Part shown: positions 25,360 through 34,751 of the stretch, in pieces
Layout of the letters: every line of letters begins with the position of its first letter
Numbering within the stretch: the stretch's first letter is position 1
NCBI RefSeq assembly: GCF_003173735.1
Contig: NZ_CP029551.1
Location: forward strand, 1,727,501 to 1,791,500
Length of the DNA: 64,000 nucleotides
Source of the DNA: Methylobacterium radiodurans
GTDB lineage: Bacteria; Pseudomonadota; Alphaproteobacteria; Rhizobiales; Beijerinckiaceae
Direction of reading: 5' to 3'
Notes under the pieces: model-generated
What the model was told of the DNA's origin: nothing
Databases searched by the model: none
The model's input: the letters and a program-made list of their open reading frames with translations, nothing else
Program-made: the position numbers and the translations under genes

Positions 25360-26138
25360 ACATTTCCGTACTACAAACTGCTTCATGGGAGAAGATCAAA
25401 AAAGTGTTTGCACTCGCCATTCTCCTAGCTTCTGTGCTACTGGCCGCATCCGGATCTTTTGCGCTGGCATCATGCAAGTTGAACACCGCCCGCATAGCGA
25501 TTGACGTTGGTCATACTCCAATGAGTCCAGGAGCGACGAGCGCACGTGGAAAGACGGAGTTTTCATTCAATCAGAGTTTGTCTCAGGTGCTTGTCCTTCA
25601 TTTGAGATCGAAGGGGTTCGTTAACCTGTTTGTCAATCGACTCGATGGACGAGAAAACTTAGCTTTCAGAGTAGCGTCGCTGAATTCGTATAAGCCGGAC
25701 TTCGTCATTTCCATACACCACGACTCGGTAGTCGGTGCTTACCAAAAGCCATGGAACTATAATGGACGCCCATTTAAGTACAGTGATATATACAATGGAT
25801 GGTCCCTATTGGTATCTACCTCAAACGCCAGTTCGATGCAGAGTATTGTCCTGGCAGAGAAAATCGCAGATAGATTATTATCCCACGGTCTTCCATTTTC
25901 AAAGCATCATGCCGAACCAATTTCGGGTGAGAATAGACAGTTTATCCGCGCAGATTTTGGAATTTATAGGTATGACAACCTTGCCGTCCTCAAGATGACC
26001 AATAGCCCTGCCGTGTTAGTAGAGGCGGGTATAATAGTGAACCGGGACGAGGAAGAGGCCCTGTCCGGATCCGAGCGTCGAAATATCCTGGCGAAATCCA
26101 TTGCAGAAGCAGCTTACGAATACTGCCTGCGTGGATAG
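25353..26138 (+). CDS. N-acetylmuramoyl-L-alanine amidase (Amidase_3)
   Basis: The product of about 261 residues has a membrane/signal segment (VFALAILLASVLLAASGSFA) and an AmiC-type catalytic domain: ARIAIDVGHTPMSPGATSAR with the first zinc His, the region RENLAFRVASLNSYKPD, then FVISIHHDS with further zinc His, and the C-terminal Glu in AVLVEAGIIVNRDEEEAL. It should cleave the stem peptide from muramic acid in the periplasm. The start is uncertain: TTG 25353 overlaps the previous stop, and a GTG at 25407 would still keep the signal. Confidence 0.85.
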   Translation: MLNISVLQTASWEKIKKVFALAILLASVLLAASGSFALASCKLNTARIAIDVGHTPMSPGATSARGKTEFSFNQSLSQVLVLHLRSKGFVNLFVNRLDGRENLAFRVASLNSYKPDFVISIHHDSVVGAYQKPWNYNGRPFKYSDIYNGWSLLVSTSNASSMQSIVLAEKIADRLLSHGLPFSKHHAEPISGENRQFIRADFGIYRYDNLAVLKMTNSPAVLVEAGIIVNRDEEEALSGSERRNILAKSIAEAAYEYCLRG

Positions 26139-26140
26139 AC

Positions 26141-26230
26141 CGAGTCCCATTAAGTCGATCGTGATGAAGCCGGCCTTGCTGTAGCCCCACGGCCGCTCGC
26201 CCGGCTCGCGCCAGTCCGCGAGGTAACGCC
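26141..26230 (-). pseudogene. umuC fragment
   Basis: On the minus strand this stretch reads [20 protein letters not shown] followed by ITIDLMGLG. It corresponds to [23 protein letters not shown] in the intact umuC at 33.5-34.7 kb. Only about 30 codons remain. It marks the right border of the low-GC cassette. Confidence 0.8.
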
Positions 26231-26260
26231 TGCGCAAGATCGAGCCGGCAGAGGGGCGGA

Positions 26261-26635
26261 ATGTCTGCGCACCTTGCCCCCGTCCCGACCTCTGATCTCT
26301 ACACCTGGCGCTCCGGCGTCGAGAGCCTGAGTCCGGCGAAGAGCCCGTGCCCCGGCCTCTACGGCGAGCCGTGGCAGAAGACGCACGCCGCAATGATCGA
26401 CTTCCTGGAGCGGTTCGGCGCGCAGGCGGCGGACCTCGGCTGGACCGACCTCGACCTGTTCGGGATCCACTCGCAGATTGGCACGGGCCGCGCGGACTAT
26501 TGCGGCGCGCTGGTGCTCACCGGTCGGCAGGTCGAGGCGATCGACGCGATGACGATACGCTACGGGAACCTGACCTACCGCCGGGACAAGCCGCACAAAC
26601 CGCGGGGCATCCCGATCTGGGCGTTCAGGGGCTGA
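26261..26635 (+). CDS. hypothetical protein
   Basis: ATG 26261 gives 124 residues (SAHLAPVPTSDLYTWRSGVE). It contains GEPWQKTHAAMIDFLERFGA, then AADLGWTDLDLFGIHSQIGT and ends IPIWAFRG. No named domain is recognised. I recall similar short proteins of unknown function in Methylobacterium genomic islands, which is weak evidence. Confidence 0.6.
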   Translation: MSAHLAPVPTSDLYTWRSGVESLSPAKSPCPGLYGEPWQKTHAAMIDFLERFGAQAADLGWTDLDLFGIHSQIGTGRADYCGALVLTGRQVEAIDAMTIRYGNLTYRRDKPHKPRGIPIWAFRG

Positions 26636-26703
26636 TCCAGCGCCGCCGGGGCGGAACCGCTGCTTGCGACCCTTCTAAGACCTTGGGAGGGTCCGCTTCC
26701 GGG

Positions 26704-29664
26704 CTACGCGGGTATCGTCAGCTTCGCGACGGCACCAACGATCTGCCGAAGCTGAAGGGGCTTCTCCAACCGTTCCACGCCCGCGAACTCCGCCGGGATG
26801 ACCTCCGCGTCGTAGCCGGTCATGAACACGAACGGGATGCCGCGATCCTTCAGAGCCTCGGCCAGCTTGAACGATGGGCCCGGCCCGAGGTTGATGTCGA
26901 CCACCGCCACGTCAGGCCGCTGCTCGTCGAGTTGCACCCGAGCGTCCTCCTCGGTCGCGCACGGACCCATCACCTCCGCACCGGCGCCGCGCAGCGCCCG
27001 CGCGGCGTCGGTGGCAAGGTAGAAGTCGTCCTCGACCACCAGGACGCGGCGGCCTGTCAGGTCCGGTTCACCCGTCATGTCGATCGCTCCTCCAAACACG
27101 CTCGCGCGCTGCGGGGCGCCCGTATCCAGGATGCTGGCGCCCTCCTGAAGCGGGAACTCCAGGTGACAGCGGGCGCCGCCCGGCTCGATCGTGACCTCGC
27201 CGCGGCCGCGCAACTCGTAGGGGATGCGCCCCTCGATCAGCTCCGTACCGAAGCCGCGGCGTCGCGATGCATCGGCCGGGGGCTGTGGCCGTGCCGGGGC
27301 GCCTTCCTCGGTCCAGTCGAAGGCGAGCCACGGCCCGCCGCGCTTCTCGAAGGTCGACCAGCGCACCGTGACCCGGCCGTCCGCAGCGGAGAGGGCTCCG
27401 TACTTCACTGCATTGGTCGCCAGCTCGTGGATCGCCAGCGTCAGCACCTCGGCGGCCTTCGGCGCAAGGGCGACGTCGGGGCCATCGAGGACGTACTGGC
27501 CCTCGTGCTGAGCCTGCACGCTGATCTCGTCGCGCACGATGGTCGCGACGCCGACGCTGACGTTTGCGGCGCGGGTGAGCAGCGCCTGGACGCGGGCAAA
27601 GGCCAGCAACCGGCCCATCATCAGGTCGCGGTACTCCGGCACGCTCTCGGCGCGCTCGCCGGTCCGGTTCGTGATCGAGCGCAGCAGGGCCATGATGTTG
27701 CGCACGCGGTGCTGAAGCTCGGCCAGCAGCACGGCCTGATGCTCGGCGAGAAGCTTGCGCTCTGTGAAGTCGGCGGAGATGCCTCCGATCTTATCGACAT
27801 GGCCTTGAGCGTCGACCAGGGGGAAGCCGGTACTGCGCATCCAGCGGAAGGCGCCATCGGCGCGCTGAATGCGGTAGTCGTGGACCACGGCCTCGCCGTT
27901 GCGCACCCGGGCGATGTTGTCGAACACGTCCTGCCGATCGTCCGGCACGATCATGGCTATGCCGGGCTTGGGATCGCCGAGCAGGGTCTCGGGCTTTACG
28001 CCGTAAATGTCACGGGCTGCCGCGCTCAGAAACTCCAGCTCCAGGGTCTCAACGTCCCTGATCCAGAGGACGTCAGACGACGACGCGGCAAACTGCGAAA
28101 AGCGCTCCTCGCTCTTGCGCAGCGCCGCCTCGGCACGGGCGCGTTCGGCCGCGGCCCACGTGCGTTCGCCGACCTCGCGCACCAGCGAGATCTCGGCGTC
28201 CGTCCATGTGCGCGATGTCTGGGAGTGTACGCCGAGTTCGGCGACCAACCGGCCCCCCTTGATGAGCGGCGCGACGATTGCCGCCTGAACGCCAGCCCCG
28301 GCCCAAGCCACGCGCTCGGTCGGGGCGAAATCCGGGTCGGTATTCACGTCTGCAACGGCGAGGCCTTCGCCGCTGTAGCGTCTCGCCATCACACCCGCGC
28401 CGAAAGTCTCGAATGTGAAGTAATCCGGGAAGGGGGCTGGTGCAGGGCGGCCCTCAGCCGCCCGCCGGACAAACTGGCCACGGATCACCCCTGTTTCCGC
28501 GCCGGGTTCGCCCGTCACCTCCCCGTACATCGCGCGGTCGACACCCAGATGCGCACCGAGGAGCCGCGTCGTAGTCGCCTGTATCTCTTCCGCCTCGGCG
28601 AGTGGCCGCAGCGCATCGCTTAGCTTTAGCAGGAACGCCTGACGCTCCTCGCTCCTGCGCAGCGCCGCCTCGGCACGCGCGCGCACGAGGTCGGCCCAAA
28701 GTCGCTCCGAAACCTCTTGCACCAGCGCGACCTCGTCGTCGGTCCAAGAGCGCGCTGTGTCCTGATGAACGGACACGTTCACCAGCAGCCGATCGCTAAC
28801 GAGTAAGGGGACGCTGATTAGCGCCATCACACCGAGTTCGGCGATGGCCGTCAGGTCGGGGCGTGCGAGCGCGGGGTCGCACGTGTCGTCGATCCGCACC
28901 ACCCGTCCGGCGCGAAGATCACTCAGGATTGGTCCCTCGTACTCCTCAAGCCGCATGACAGTTGGGAAAGGCTTGGCGCCATCCGCGAACCATCCGAAGA
29001 AGATGTCGGCGATGCCTCTGGCCTCGTCGAACTCAGCGAACATGATCCGCGACGCGCCCAGCCGCTCGCCGATCAGGCGGGCTGCGGCCTCAATCAGGCC
29101 ATTCGCGCTGGTCTGGGCACGCATCGCGTCGCCGAGTGTGAGCAGGAACGCCTGCCGCTCCTCGCTCTGGCGCAACGCAGCCTCCGCGCGCTTGCGCTCC
29201 GTGATGTCTTCGTAGAACACGCCAACACCACTCCTCCCAAAGGGAGTGACGTTGATGGCGAACCAGCGATCTAAAGCCGGGATGAAGTTCTCGTAATGCG
29301 AGGGTTTGCCAGAGACGAAGACCTGCGAATAAGCATCTATCCAATAGCGCGCATCCTCAGGCGGTAGCACCTCGCCGACTAGGCGGCCAAGGACCTGTTC
29401 GTCGAGAAGTCCTGTCACGCGCGCGCTTGCTGGATTTCGTGCTAGATGGCGGAAATCCTTCAGGTTTCCTTCATCGTCGCGCACCGCCTCCAACTCGGCG
29501 AAGCCCTCGGCCATGCGTTCGAATAGTTCTAGATGGCGGGCTTCGCTGTCTCGGAGAGCGTCTTCGGCACGCTTTCGGGCGACGATGTCGGCTTTCTCCG
29601 ACAAAGACGCCTCCGCCGACGCGAGGCGACGCTGGAGATCGGCGATGATCGTACGTTCGTTCAT
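26704..29664 (-). CDS. hybrid HWE-family histidine kinase with PAS, GAF and receiver domains
   Basis: ATG 29664 gives 986 residues, cytosolic by sequence. Order: a short coiled coil, a PAS domain (ARHLELFERMAEGFAELEAV), a PAC end (VFYEDITERKRAEAALRQSE), two GAF domains (each near SEERQAFLL), a second PAS (FSQFAASSSDVLWIRDVETL), then an HWE kinase core with the phospho-acceptor His in ELQHRVRNIMALLRSI near residue 650 and ATPase motifs HELATNAVKYGAL and RGFGTELIEGRIPYELRG. The C-terminal receiver (from about 865) has VLVVEDDFYLATDA, the acceptor Asp in VAVVDINLGPGPS and the Lys in RLEKPLQL. HWE kinases often sense light or stress. No partner regulator is adjacent. Confidence 0.9.
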   Translation of the reverse strand: MNERTIIADLQRRLASAEASLSEKADIVARKRAEDALRDSEARHLELFERMAEGFAELEAVRDDEGNLKDFRHLARNPASARVTGLLDEQVLGRLVGEVLPPEDARYWIDAYSQVFVSGKPSHYENFIPALDRWFAINVTPFGRSGVGVFYEDITERKRAEAALRQSEERQAFLLTLGDAMRAQTSANGLIEAAARLIGERLGASRIMFAEFDEARGIADIFFGWFADGAKPFPTVMRLEEYEGPILSDLRAGRVVRIDDTCDPALARPDLTAIAELGVMALISVPLLVSDRLLVNVSVHQDTARSWTDDEVALVQEVSERLWADLVRARAEAALRRSEERQAFLLKLSDALRPLAEAEEIQATTTRLLGAHLGVDRAMYGEVTGEPGAETGVIRGQFVRRAAEGRPAPAPFPDYFTFETFGAGVMARRYSGEGLAVADVNTDPDFAPTERVAWAGAGVQAAIVAPLIKGGRLVAELGVHSQTSRTWTDAEISLVREVGERTWAAAERARAEAALRKSEERFSQFAASSSDVLWIRDVETLELEFLSAAARDIYGVKPETLLGDPKPGIAMIVPDDRQDVFDNIARVRNGEAVVHDYRIQRADGAFRWMRSTGFPLVDAQGHVDKIGGISADFTERKLLAEHQAVLLAELQHRVRNIMALLRSITNRTGERAESVPEYRDLMMGRLLAFARVQALLTRAANVSVGVATIVRDEISVQAQHEGQYVLDGPDVALAPKAAEVLTLAIHELATNAVKYGALSAADGRVTVRWSTFEKRGGPWLAFDWTEEGAPARPQPPADASRRRGFGTELIEGRIPYELRGRGEVTIEPGGARCHLEFPLQEGASILDTGAPQRASVFGGAIDMTGEPDLTGRRVLVVEDDFYLATDAARALRGAGAEVMGPCATEEDARVQLDEQRPDVAVVDINLGPGPSFKLAEALKDRGIPFVFMTGYDAEVIPAEFAGVERLEKPLQLRQIVGAVAKLTIPA

Positions 29665-29943
29665 GGGTCGAGTGAGCACGGCGAGGCTTCGAAGCGCAAC
29701 CAGACGTCGGCTTTCGGGCGCCTGCCCAATGACGGCTCCCCACCCTGAGCGGTCCTTGCCCCCAAACCGATCCGGGCATTCAAGGGACGAGCGTGCATCC
29801 TGACATGAAAGACGAATCACATCTCGGGGTGCGCCCCGGTCTTATGCGGGGCGGCCTTGCGGTTGCCCGTCAACAGTCGGGATACACGCAAGCGTGATCG
29901 CGGGATGCGTCCGTCGCTGGCAGACCACGTGGGAAGCGACGAC

Positions 29944-30603
29944 TCAAGCCCGACCTATGGGCAGAAGCGAAAGGGGCGGACGACGAGAGTGACGCCGAAG
30001 CTCTGCAACAAGCGCGAAGAGCTGATCGAGGATGGGCACGCAGGGGCCGTAGCTCCAACCGGGCTTGCTCGGGTGATGTATCGGCAATGCTATCGCAGGA
30101 TGTTCCGCCCCCGTGTCGAACTCTTTTGTGGACCACCACTGTTCGCTCGACTGATACCGGCGATCGCTCGGGATACCCGGCGGTAAATGGTGCCAGGTGT
30201 CGCTGCCACAAACGAGAATACCCTCCGGCTGCAACTCGCGGACGACCTCGAGGAATAGGCGAGGAGCATCGCCGACCCAGAGCTGCGCAGGTGGCCGCTG
30301 CCGGGGCTTATTCGCCGCGATCATGGGGACGAAGTTGTAGAAGGCCACACTTTGCCAGAACTTCACTGACTCAGTTTGCGTAAGCCAGGTTTGGCCGCCG
30401 TTCACGACCAGTCGGCTAAGTTTATTGTAAAAGGTGAATCTCTCACCAGCGAGGACGCGTTTCATCACGTTTTGGGTGATCTGATCGTCATATGTGCCGA
30501 TAGGTGCGTCGGAGTAGTTCGACTCACCGAGAATTAGTAGCCTGAAGTCCCCGAGCAGGCTGCAGCTGTTCCCATAATCATCTCCCTTCCAGAATAAAGC
30601 CAT
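29944..30603 (-). CDS. uracil-DNA-glycosylase-fold-like protein, function uncertain
   Basis: ATG 30603 gives 219 residues. FRLLILGESNYSDAPIGTYD near the start, VVRELQPEGILVCGSDTWHH in the middle and ALPIHHPSKPGWSYG near the end recall the layout of the uracil-DNA glycosylase superfamily (water-activating loop after LxxGE, HPS motif late). The resemblance is partial and the catalytic residue is unclear, so this is a tentative fold call. It stands alone between the kinase and flgE genes. Confidence 0.5.
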   Translation of the reverse strand: MALFWKGDDYGNSCSLLGDFRLLILGESNYSDAPIGTYDDQITQNVMKRVLAGERFTFYNKLSRLVVNGGQTWLTQTESVKFWQSVAFYNFVPMIAANKPRQRPPAQLWVGDAPRLFLEVVRELQPEGILVCGSDTWHHLPPGIPSDRRYQSSEQWWSTKEFDTGAEHPAIALPIHHPSKPGWSYGPCVPILDQLFALVAELRRHSRRPPLSLLPIGRA

Positions 30604-30858
30604 GCGAGGTCCAATTTCGGTCAGCAGAGGAACGAGGAAGTACGGATCTTGCCGACTTGATCGTGGCCATTCGGTGAAAGCTGCCGTGGACCGGCATCAG
30701 GCATTGTGCCGGCGGGCACATTCTCCAGCGATCGCAGGCAGTGACGCTTGATCCGTCGACCAACCTTCGCTTGAGGCCAGGTCATCAGGGCGACTCGCTA
30801 GGATTATCCCAGACGACTTCCCACATCGGACTGACCTGGGCGTTCAAGGGCTGAGGCC

Positions 30859-32076
30859 CTAGCGCTTCAGCTGCATGAGGGTGTCTAACAGTTCCTTGCC
30901 GACCATGAACGTCTTCGAATTGGCGGTGTAGACCGATTGCGACTCGATCATCGTGGTGAGTTCCGTGGCCACATCGACGTTCGACTGCTCCAGCGCCTTG
31001 GACTTGATGGTGCCTAGCCCGTTCTGCATCGCGAAGCCGAGCTCGATGTTGCCCGAGGTCGAGGTCGCCTCGAAGATATTGCCGGCCCGGGGCTGGAGCT
31101 GGTCCGGGCTGCCGACGTCGGCGACCGGGACCCGGTAGGTCGCCGCGCGGGTACCGTCGGCGTAGATCGTGTAGACCGTGCCGTCGTCGCCGAAGGCCAC
31201 CCCCGTGCTGCTGGTCGGGGCCGAGCCGTCCGCGACGCCCTTCGGGCTGTTGTCGGGGGCGAGCTGGGTCATCGCCCCGAGGTCGAGCGTCAGGGCCGGG
31301 CGGCTCCCGTCCGCCGGAAGGGCGAAGGTCGAGGTGCCGGTGATCTGGCCGGTCGGCCCGAAGCTGATCGTGTTCGCGGTCCCGACGAGCGCGGGCGTCG
31401 CGTCCTGGGTGTAGACGCTGACCGACCACTTGTTCGGCTCGGCGGCGGTGTCGGCCACCTTCGAGAAGACGACGTCGAGGGTCACCTTGTTGCCGAGGCT
31501 GTCGTAGGTCGTGACTGGCGTCTTGGTGGTGAAGCTCGTGGCGCTGGGCGTGGTGACCGTCGCGGAGCCGGCCTTCAGGTTGCCCTGCAGGGTCATGGTG
31601 CTGGACGGGCGCGCCTGCAGCTGCGTCGCGCCCGACTTGATCTCCGTCAGCTTCGGGGTGGCGGGCAGCGAGCCGTCGGCATTGAGCGCGTAGCCGAGCA
31701 GGGTGAAGCCGCCCGCGTTCACGAGATTGCCGGTGGTGCCGTCCTTCACGAAGTTGCCGGCGCGGGTCAGGAACTGGCTGCCGCTGCCGTCCTGCACCAG
31801 GAAGAAGCCGTTGCCGTTGATCGCGAGGTCCGTGTCCGAGGTGGTGAAGCTCGTCGGCCCCTGCTCGCCGACGCTGCGCCGGACCGTGGTCTCCACCGCG
31901 CCCGAATTGTAGTTGCCGGTGCCGGAGGATTCGAGCAGCAGCGACGAGAACTCCGTCGCGGTGCGCTTGTAGCCCGTGGTCGAGGCGTTCTGGATGTTCT
32001 CCGCCACCGTCGAGATGCGGTTGGTCTGGGCGTTCATGCCCGAGACGCCGGTGCGGAGCACGCCGGTGAGACTCAT
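30859..32076 (-). CDS. flgE: flagellar hook protein FlgE
   Basis: ATG 32076 gives 405 residues with both conserved ends of the rod/hook family: the N-terminal SLTGVLRTGVSGMNAQTNRI, then NIQNASTTGYKRT, and the C-terminal VDVATELTTMIESQSVYTAN with SKTFMVGKELLDTLMQLKR. The central domain holds GNGFFLVQDG and TRAGNFVKDG, typical of FlgE. The gene looks intact. It polymerises into the hook that joins rod and filament. Its position is odd: it lies in the integrative element, without any other flagellar gene nearby. Confidence 0.92.
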   Translation of the reverse strand: MSLTGVLRTGVSGMNAQTNRISTVAENIQNASTTGYKRTATEFSSLLLESSGTGNYNSGAVETTVRRSVGEQGPTSFTTSDTDLAINGNGFFLVQDGSGSQFLTRAGNFVKDGTTGNLVNAGGFTLLGYALNADGSLPATPKLTEIKSGATQLQARPSSTMTLQGNLKAGSATVTTPSATSFTTKTPVTTYDSLGNKVTLDVVFSKVADTAAEPNKWSVSVYTQDATPALVGTANTISFGPTGQITGTSTFALPADGSRPALTLDLGAMTQLAPDNSPKGVADGSAPTSSTGVAFGDDGTVYTIYADGTRAATYRVPVADVGSPDQLQPRAGNIFEATSTSGNIELGFAMQNGLGTIKSKALEQSNVDVATELTTMIESQSVYTANSKTFMVGKELLDTLMQLKR

Positions 32077-32222
32077 ACTTGGAACCCGTTGGACACGCGT
32101 GGCAGCTGCACACAGCCTCCGGTAGCTTGTGCCAGGCTGTGCCGCTGCCCGCCCTTAGGTTGGTCCTGCCGTGGTGAAAGGCGTACGTGGTCATCAATCC
32201 GAGCGCCTGCTAGTCAGATCGT

Positions 32223-32486
32223 ATGGCTGATCCCAAGACCACGGGCGAACTCCGCAAGGCCGCCGAGGTCACCGACGACGAAATCAACGCCGCGGTCGAC
32301 GCGGTGCTGGCGAAGCCGGAAACGGGCCAGTACCCGATCGGCGGCGGCTACCTGCTTGACCTCGCCGCGGCCATCGAGGCGCACGAGCCGTCCGCGAAGG
32401 CTCTGGCCGATCCCGAGGCCAAGCCCGGGTGGCGGCGCACGATGGCGCGCACCGCGATCCTGATGGGGCGGCCTGAGAAGGCGTGA
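32223..32486 (+). CDS. hypothetical protein
   Basis: ATG 32223 gives an 87-residue acidic, helical protein (ADPKTTGELRKAAEVTDDEI, later AGGY-like GGGYLLDLAAAIEAHEPSAK). No family is recognised. It starts a three-gene run with the two following small genes (9-bp gap, then a GTGA overlap). Confidence 0.55.
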   Translation: MADPKTTGELRKAAEVTDDEINAAVDAVLAKPETGQYPIGGGYLLDLAAAIEAHEPSAKALADPEAKPGWRRTMARTAILMGRPEKA

Positions 32487-32494
32487 GGAGCACC

Positions 32495-32704
32495 ATGGCG
32501 AAGGCGAAGAAGGATGAGGCCGTTGACGAGATGACCCCGGCGCCGGGACTGCCGCCACGGTTCATGTTCGCGGTGGGCGAGCGCGTGTCCGGCCACGGCA
32601 TCGTAGGCGAGGTCGTCACGCAAGACGGGCCCTGGACCGTCACCGTTCAGCAGGACCGCGGTGGCAAGATCACGGCGGCCGTCACGCTCCTGAGCCAGGC
32701 GTGA
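32495..32704 (+). CDS. hypothetical protein
   Basis: ATG 32495 follows GAGGAGC. The 69-residue product (AKAKKDEAVDEMTPAPGLPP) has a second half FMFAVGERVSGHGIVGEVVT and QDGPWTVTVQQDRGGKITAA, a beta-barrel-like pattern. Function unknown. It overlaps the next gene by GTGA. Confidence 0.55.
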   Translation: MAKAKKDEAVDEMTPAPGLPPRFMFAVGERVSGHGIVGEVVTQDGPWTVTVQQDRGGKITAAVTLLSQA

Positions 32705-32910
32705 TCCCGCCTGAGTTCCACAAGCCGACGCCGGCCGACCAGTTCGAGGCCGCGTTGCGCGAAGCTGATGCGCGTGAAGCGGCGAAGCCTCGTCGTCTTA
32801 CCCGTCCGCGCTCGACATGGCTGCAACTCGCGGTCGCTCTCGCGCTCGGCCTGGCGCTCTGGGCCGTGATCCTCGCCGGGCTGTCGCGAGCGGTGTTCGG
32901 CTGGCCGTGA
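32701..32910 (+). CDS. small single-span membrane protein
   Basis: GTG 32701 overlaps the previous stop. The 69-residue product has a charged N-terminal half (ADQFEAALREADAREAAKPR) and one C-terminal membrane helix (WLQLAVALALGLALWAVILA). Likely topology is N-terminus inside. No family recognised. Confidence 0.55.
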   Translation: MIPPEFHKPTPADQFEAALREADAREAAKPRRLTRPRSTWLQLAVALALGLALWAVILAGLSRAVFGWP

Positions 32911-32997
32911 GGCGGGCAATCCGTCACGGAGGCGCTTTGCGGCAGAGGACCCATTCGCACGTTCTACCGCAAGTGGTCGTGCGGATCGGATCCCAAC

Positions 32998-33441
32998 ATG
33001 TGGTATCTCTACGCCATCGTCCTCCTCGCAGGGATCGCCAACGCGATCCAGCCAGGACAGAACGGTGCGCTGGCCAAAGGTCTTCCCCAGCCGCTCACGG
33101 CCGGGTTGGTCGTGGGCCTTGGGACTTTCCTGACGGTCTTGGTTGCCGGCTTGGTGTCGGGTCGCCTCGCGCTGCCGACCTACGAGGAGGCGGCACGTAT
33201 ACCCTGGTGGGCGTGGTTCGGCGGCGTTCTGGGAGGCGGCATCGTCGCCACACAACTTCTGGTCGCGCAGACGGTCGGAGCGGCTGCGTTCACAGGTCTG
33301 TTGGTGACGGCCGGTGTCGTCACCTCAATTGCGCTCGACCATTTCGGCTGGGTCGGCTTCGAGCAGCACAGCGCGAATCTTCCGCGCATCCTCGGCGGGT
33401 TGCTGATGATTGGCGGGGTCGCGCTGATTGCCAGATCCTGA
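32998..33441 (+). CDS. DMT-superfamily membrane protein (YdcZ/DUF606)
   Basis: ATG 32998 gives 147 residues with five hydrophobic segments. MWYLYAIVLLAGIANAIQPG, then QNGALAKGLPQPLTAGLVVG and FGGVLGGGIVATQLLVAQTV match the DUF606/YdcZ half-transporters of the drug/metabolite superfamily. Substrate unknown. It stands alone before the convergent umuC. Confidence 0.85.
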   Translation: MWYLYAIVLLAGIANAIQPGQNGALAKGLPQPLTAGLVVGLGTFLTVLVAGLVSGRLALPTYEEAARIPWWAWFGGVLGGGIVATQLLVAQTVGAAAFTGLLVTAGVVTSIALDHFGWVGFEQHSANLPRILGGLLMIGGVALIARS

Positions 33442-33461
33442 CGGCCTCCTACGCCCCAGGC

Positions 33462-34751
33462 TCAAGCCACCGCGACCGGTAGCTCGCTCACCTGCGTGGT
33501 GTAGCGCGGGGTCCGCATCTCAAACTTCGTGCTCCAGTCCCGCTTCTCCAGCACGCCGGCCCGCGCTGGCACGACGGCGCCTGCGCCCCAGCGCGCGTTG
33601 CAGGCGTCGATCGCCGCCATCAGCGGCCCGGAGCGCTCCCGGTCCATCTGCCCGATCAGCGCCCGCGGGCTGTCCTCCAGCCGCATCAGGTCCGTGGTGA
33701 TCACCCCGGCCTTCGCATAGCGCCAGGGCCGCTCGCCTGGCTCGCGCCAGGTCTTGGCGACGCCCAGCAGCGCCGCCTTGATCAGCGCCAGCGTGTCGCT
33801 CGTCGCCTCCGGCAGCGTCACGGTGGTGGACACCGAGCGCATCGGGTCGCCGCGGTCGTGCTCGCTGGTGTGATAGAAGACGCTGACGTGGTTGGTCGCG
33901 AGCCCGCCCCGGCGCAGCTTCTCACCCAGGCGCGTGGCATGCGTCGAGACCGCCTGCTCCAGTTCGGTCCGGTCGGTGATCCGGCGCGAGAACGAGCGGG
34001 TGACGGCGCAGCCCTTGCGCTGGGCCGGCATCAGCTCGAGCGGCAGGCAGGCCAGCCCGCGCAGCTCGTGGATGATGCGCTCGCCCACCACCGTCATGGC
34101 CTTGCGCACCGGCCGCGGGTCGAGGTCGCGCAGGTCCGCCGCCGTGTCCACGCCAAGCGCCTGTAGCTTCACCAGCGAGGCCCGGCCGATGCCCCACACT
34201 TCCTCGACGCCGATCCGGCAGAGCCAGTGATCGTAGGCTACTGGGTCGGTGAGATCGCACACGCCCTGCAGGTCCGGCACCGTCTTGGCGATGTGGTTGG
34301 CGAGCTTGGCCAGCGTCTTTGTCGGGCCGATGCCGACGCAGGTCGGGATGCCGGTCCAGGCGCGCACGGTGGCGCGCAGGTCGCGGGCGAGTTCGACACG
34401 CCGGTCCGCTCGCACATCGGAGAGATCGAGGAAGCTCTCGTCGATCGAGTAGATCTCCACCCGGGGTGAGAAGTCCCGGTACACCGCATTGGTGCGGGCG
34501 CTCATGTCGCCGTAGAGCGTATAGTTCGAGGAGAACACCCGCACGCCTTGGGCCCGGCACATCTCCCGGATCTTGAAGAAGGGCTCGCCCATGCGGATGC
34601 CGAGCGCCTTGGCCTCGGCCGTGCGGGCGATGGCGCAGCCGTCGTTGTTGGAGAGCACGATGACGGGCACGCCCGCGAGCTTCGGGTCGAACACGCGCTC
34701 GCACGAGCAGTAGAACGAGTTGCCGTCGATCAGCGCCAGGGCACGGCTCAT
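33462..34751 (-). CDS. umuC: error-prone DNA polymerase V subunit UmuC
   Basis: The 429-residue Y-family polymerase starts at ATG 34751, overlapping the umuD stop (ATGA). Catalytic motifs are [20 protein letters not shown] near the N-terminus and [15 protein letters not shown], with the acidic metal ligands. [20 protein letters not shown] and [17 protein letters not shown] (helix-hairpin-helix) are typical of UmuC. With two UmuD' subunits it performs mutagenic translesion synthesis. A short second copy fragment lies at 26.1 kb. Confidence 0.95.
   Translation of the reverse strand: MSRALALIDGNSFYCSCERVFDPKLAGVPVIVLSNNDGCAIARTAEAKALGIRMGEPFFKIREMCRAQGVRVFSSNYTLYGDMSARTNAVYRDFSPRVEIYSIDESFLDLSDVRADRRVELARDLRATVRAWTGIPTCVGIGPTKTLAKLANHIAKTVPDLQGVCDLTDPVAYDHWLCRIGVEEVWGIGRASLVKLQALGVDTAADLRDLDPRPVRKAMTVVGERIIHELRGLACLPLELMPAQRKGCAVTRSFSRRITDRTELEQAVSTHATRLGEKLRRGGLATNHVSVFYHTSEHDRGDPMRSVSTTVTLPEATSDTLALIKAALLGVAKTWREPGERPWRYAKAGVITTDLMRLEDSPRALIGQMDRERSGPLMAAIDACNARWGAGAVVPARAGVLEKRDWSTKFEMRTPRYTTQVSELPVAVA

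Noticed and set aside
30834..30854. Possible remnant of the 3' end of the 26261-26635 gene near flgE
   Set aside because: Only about 20 bases (TGGGCGTTC-A-GGGCTGA) match; too short to claim a duplicated gene end.
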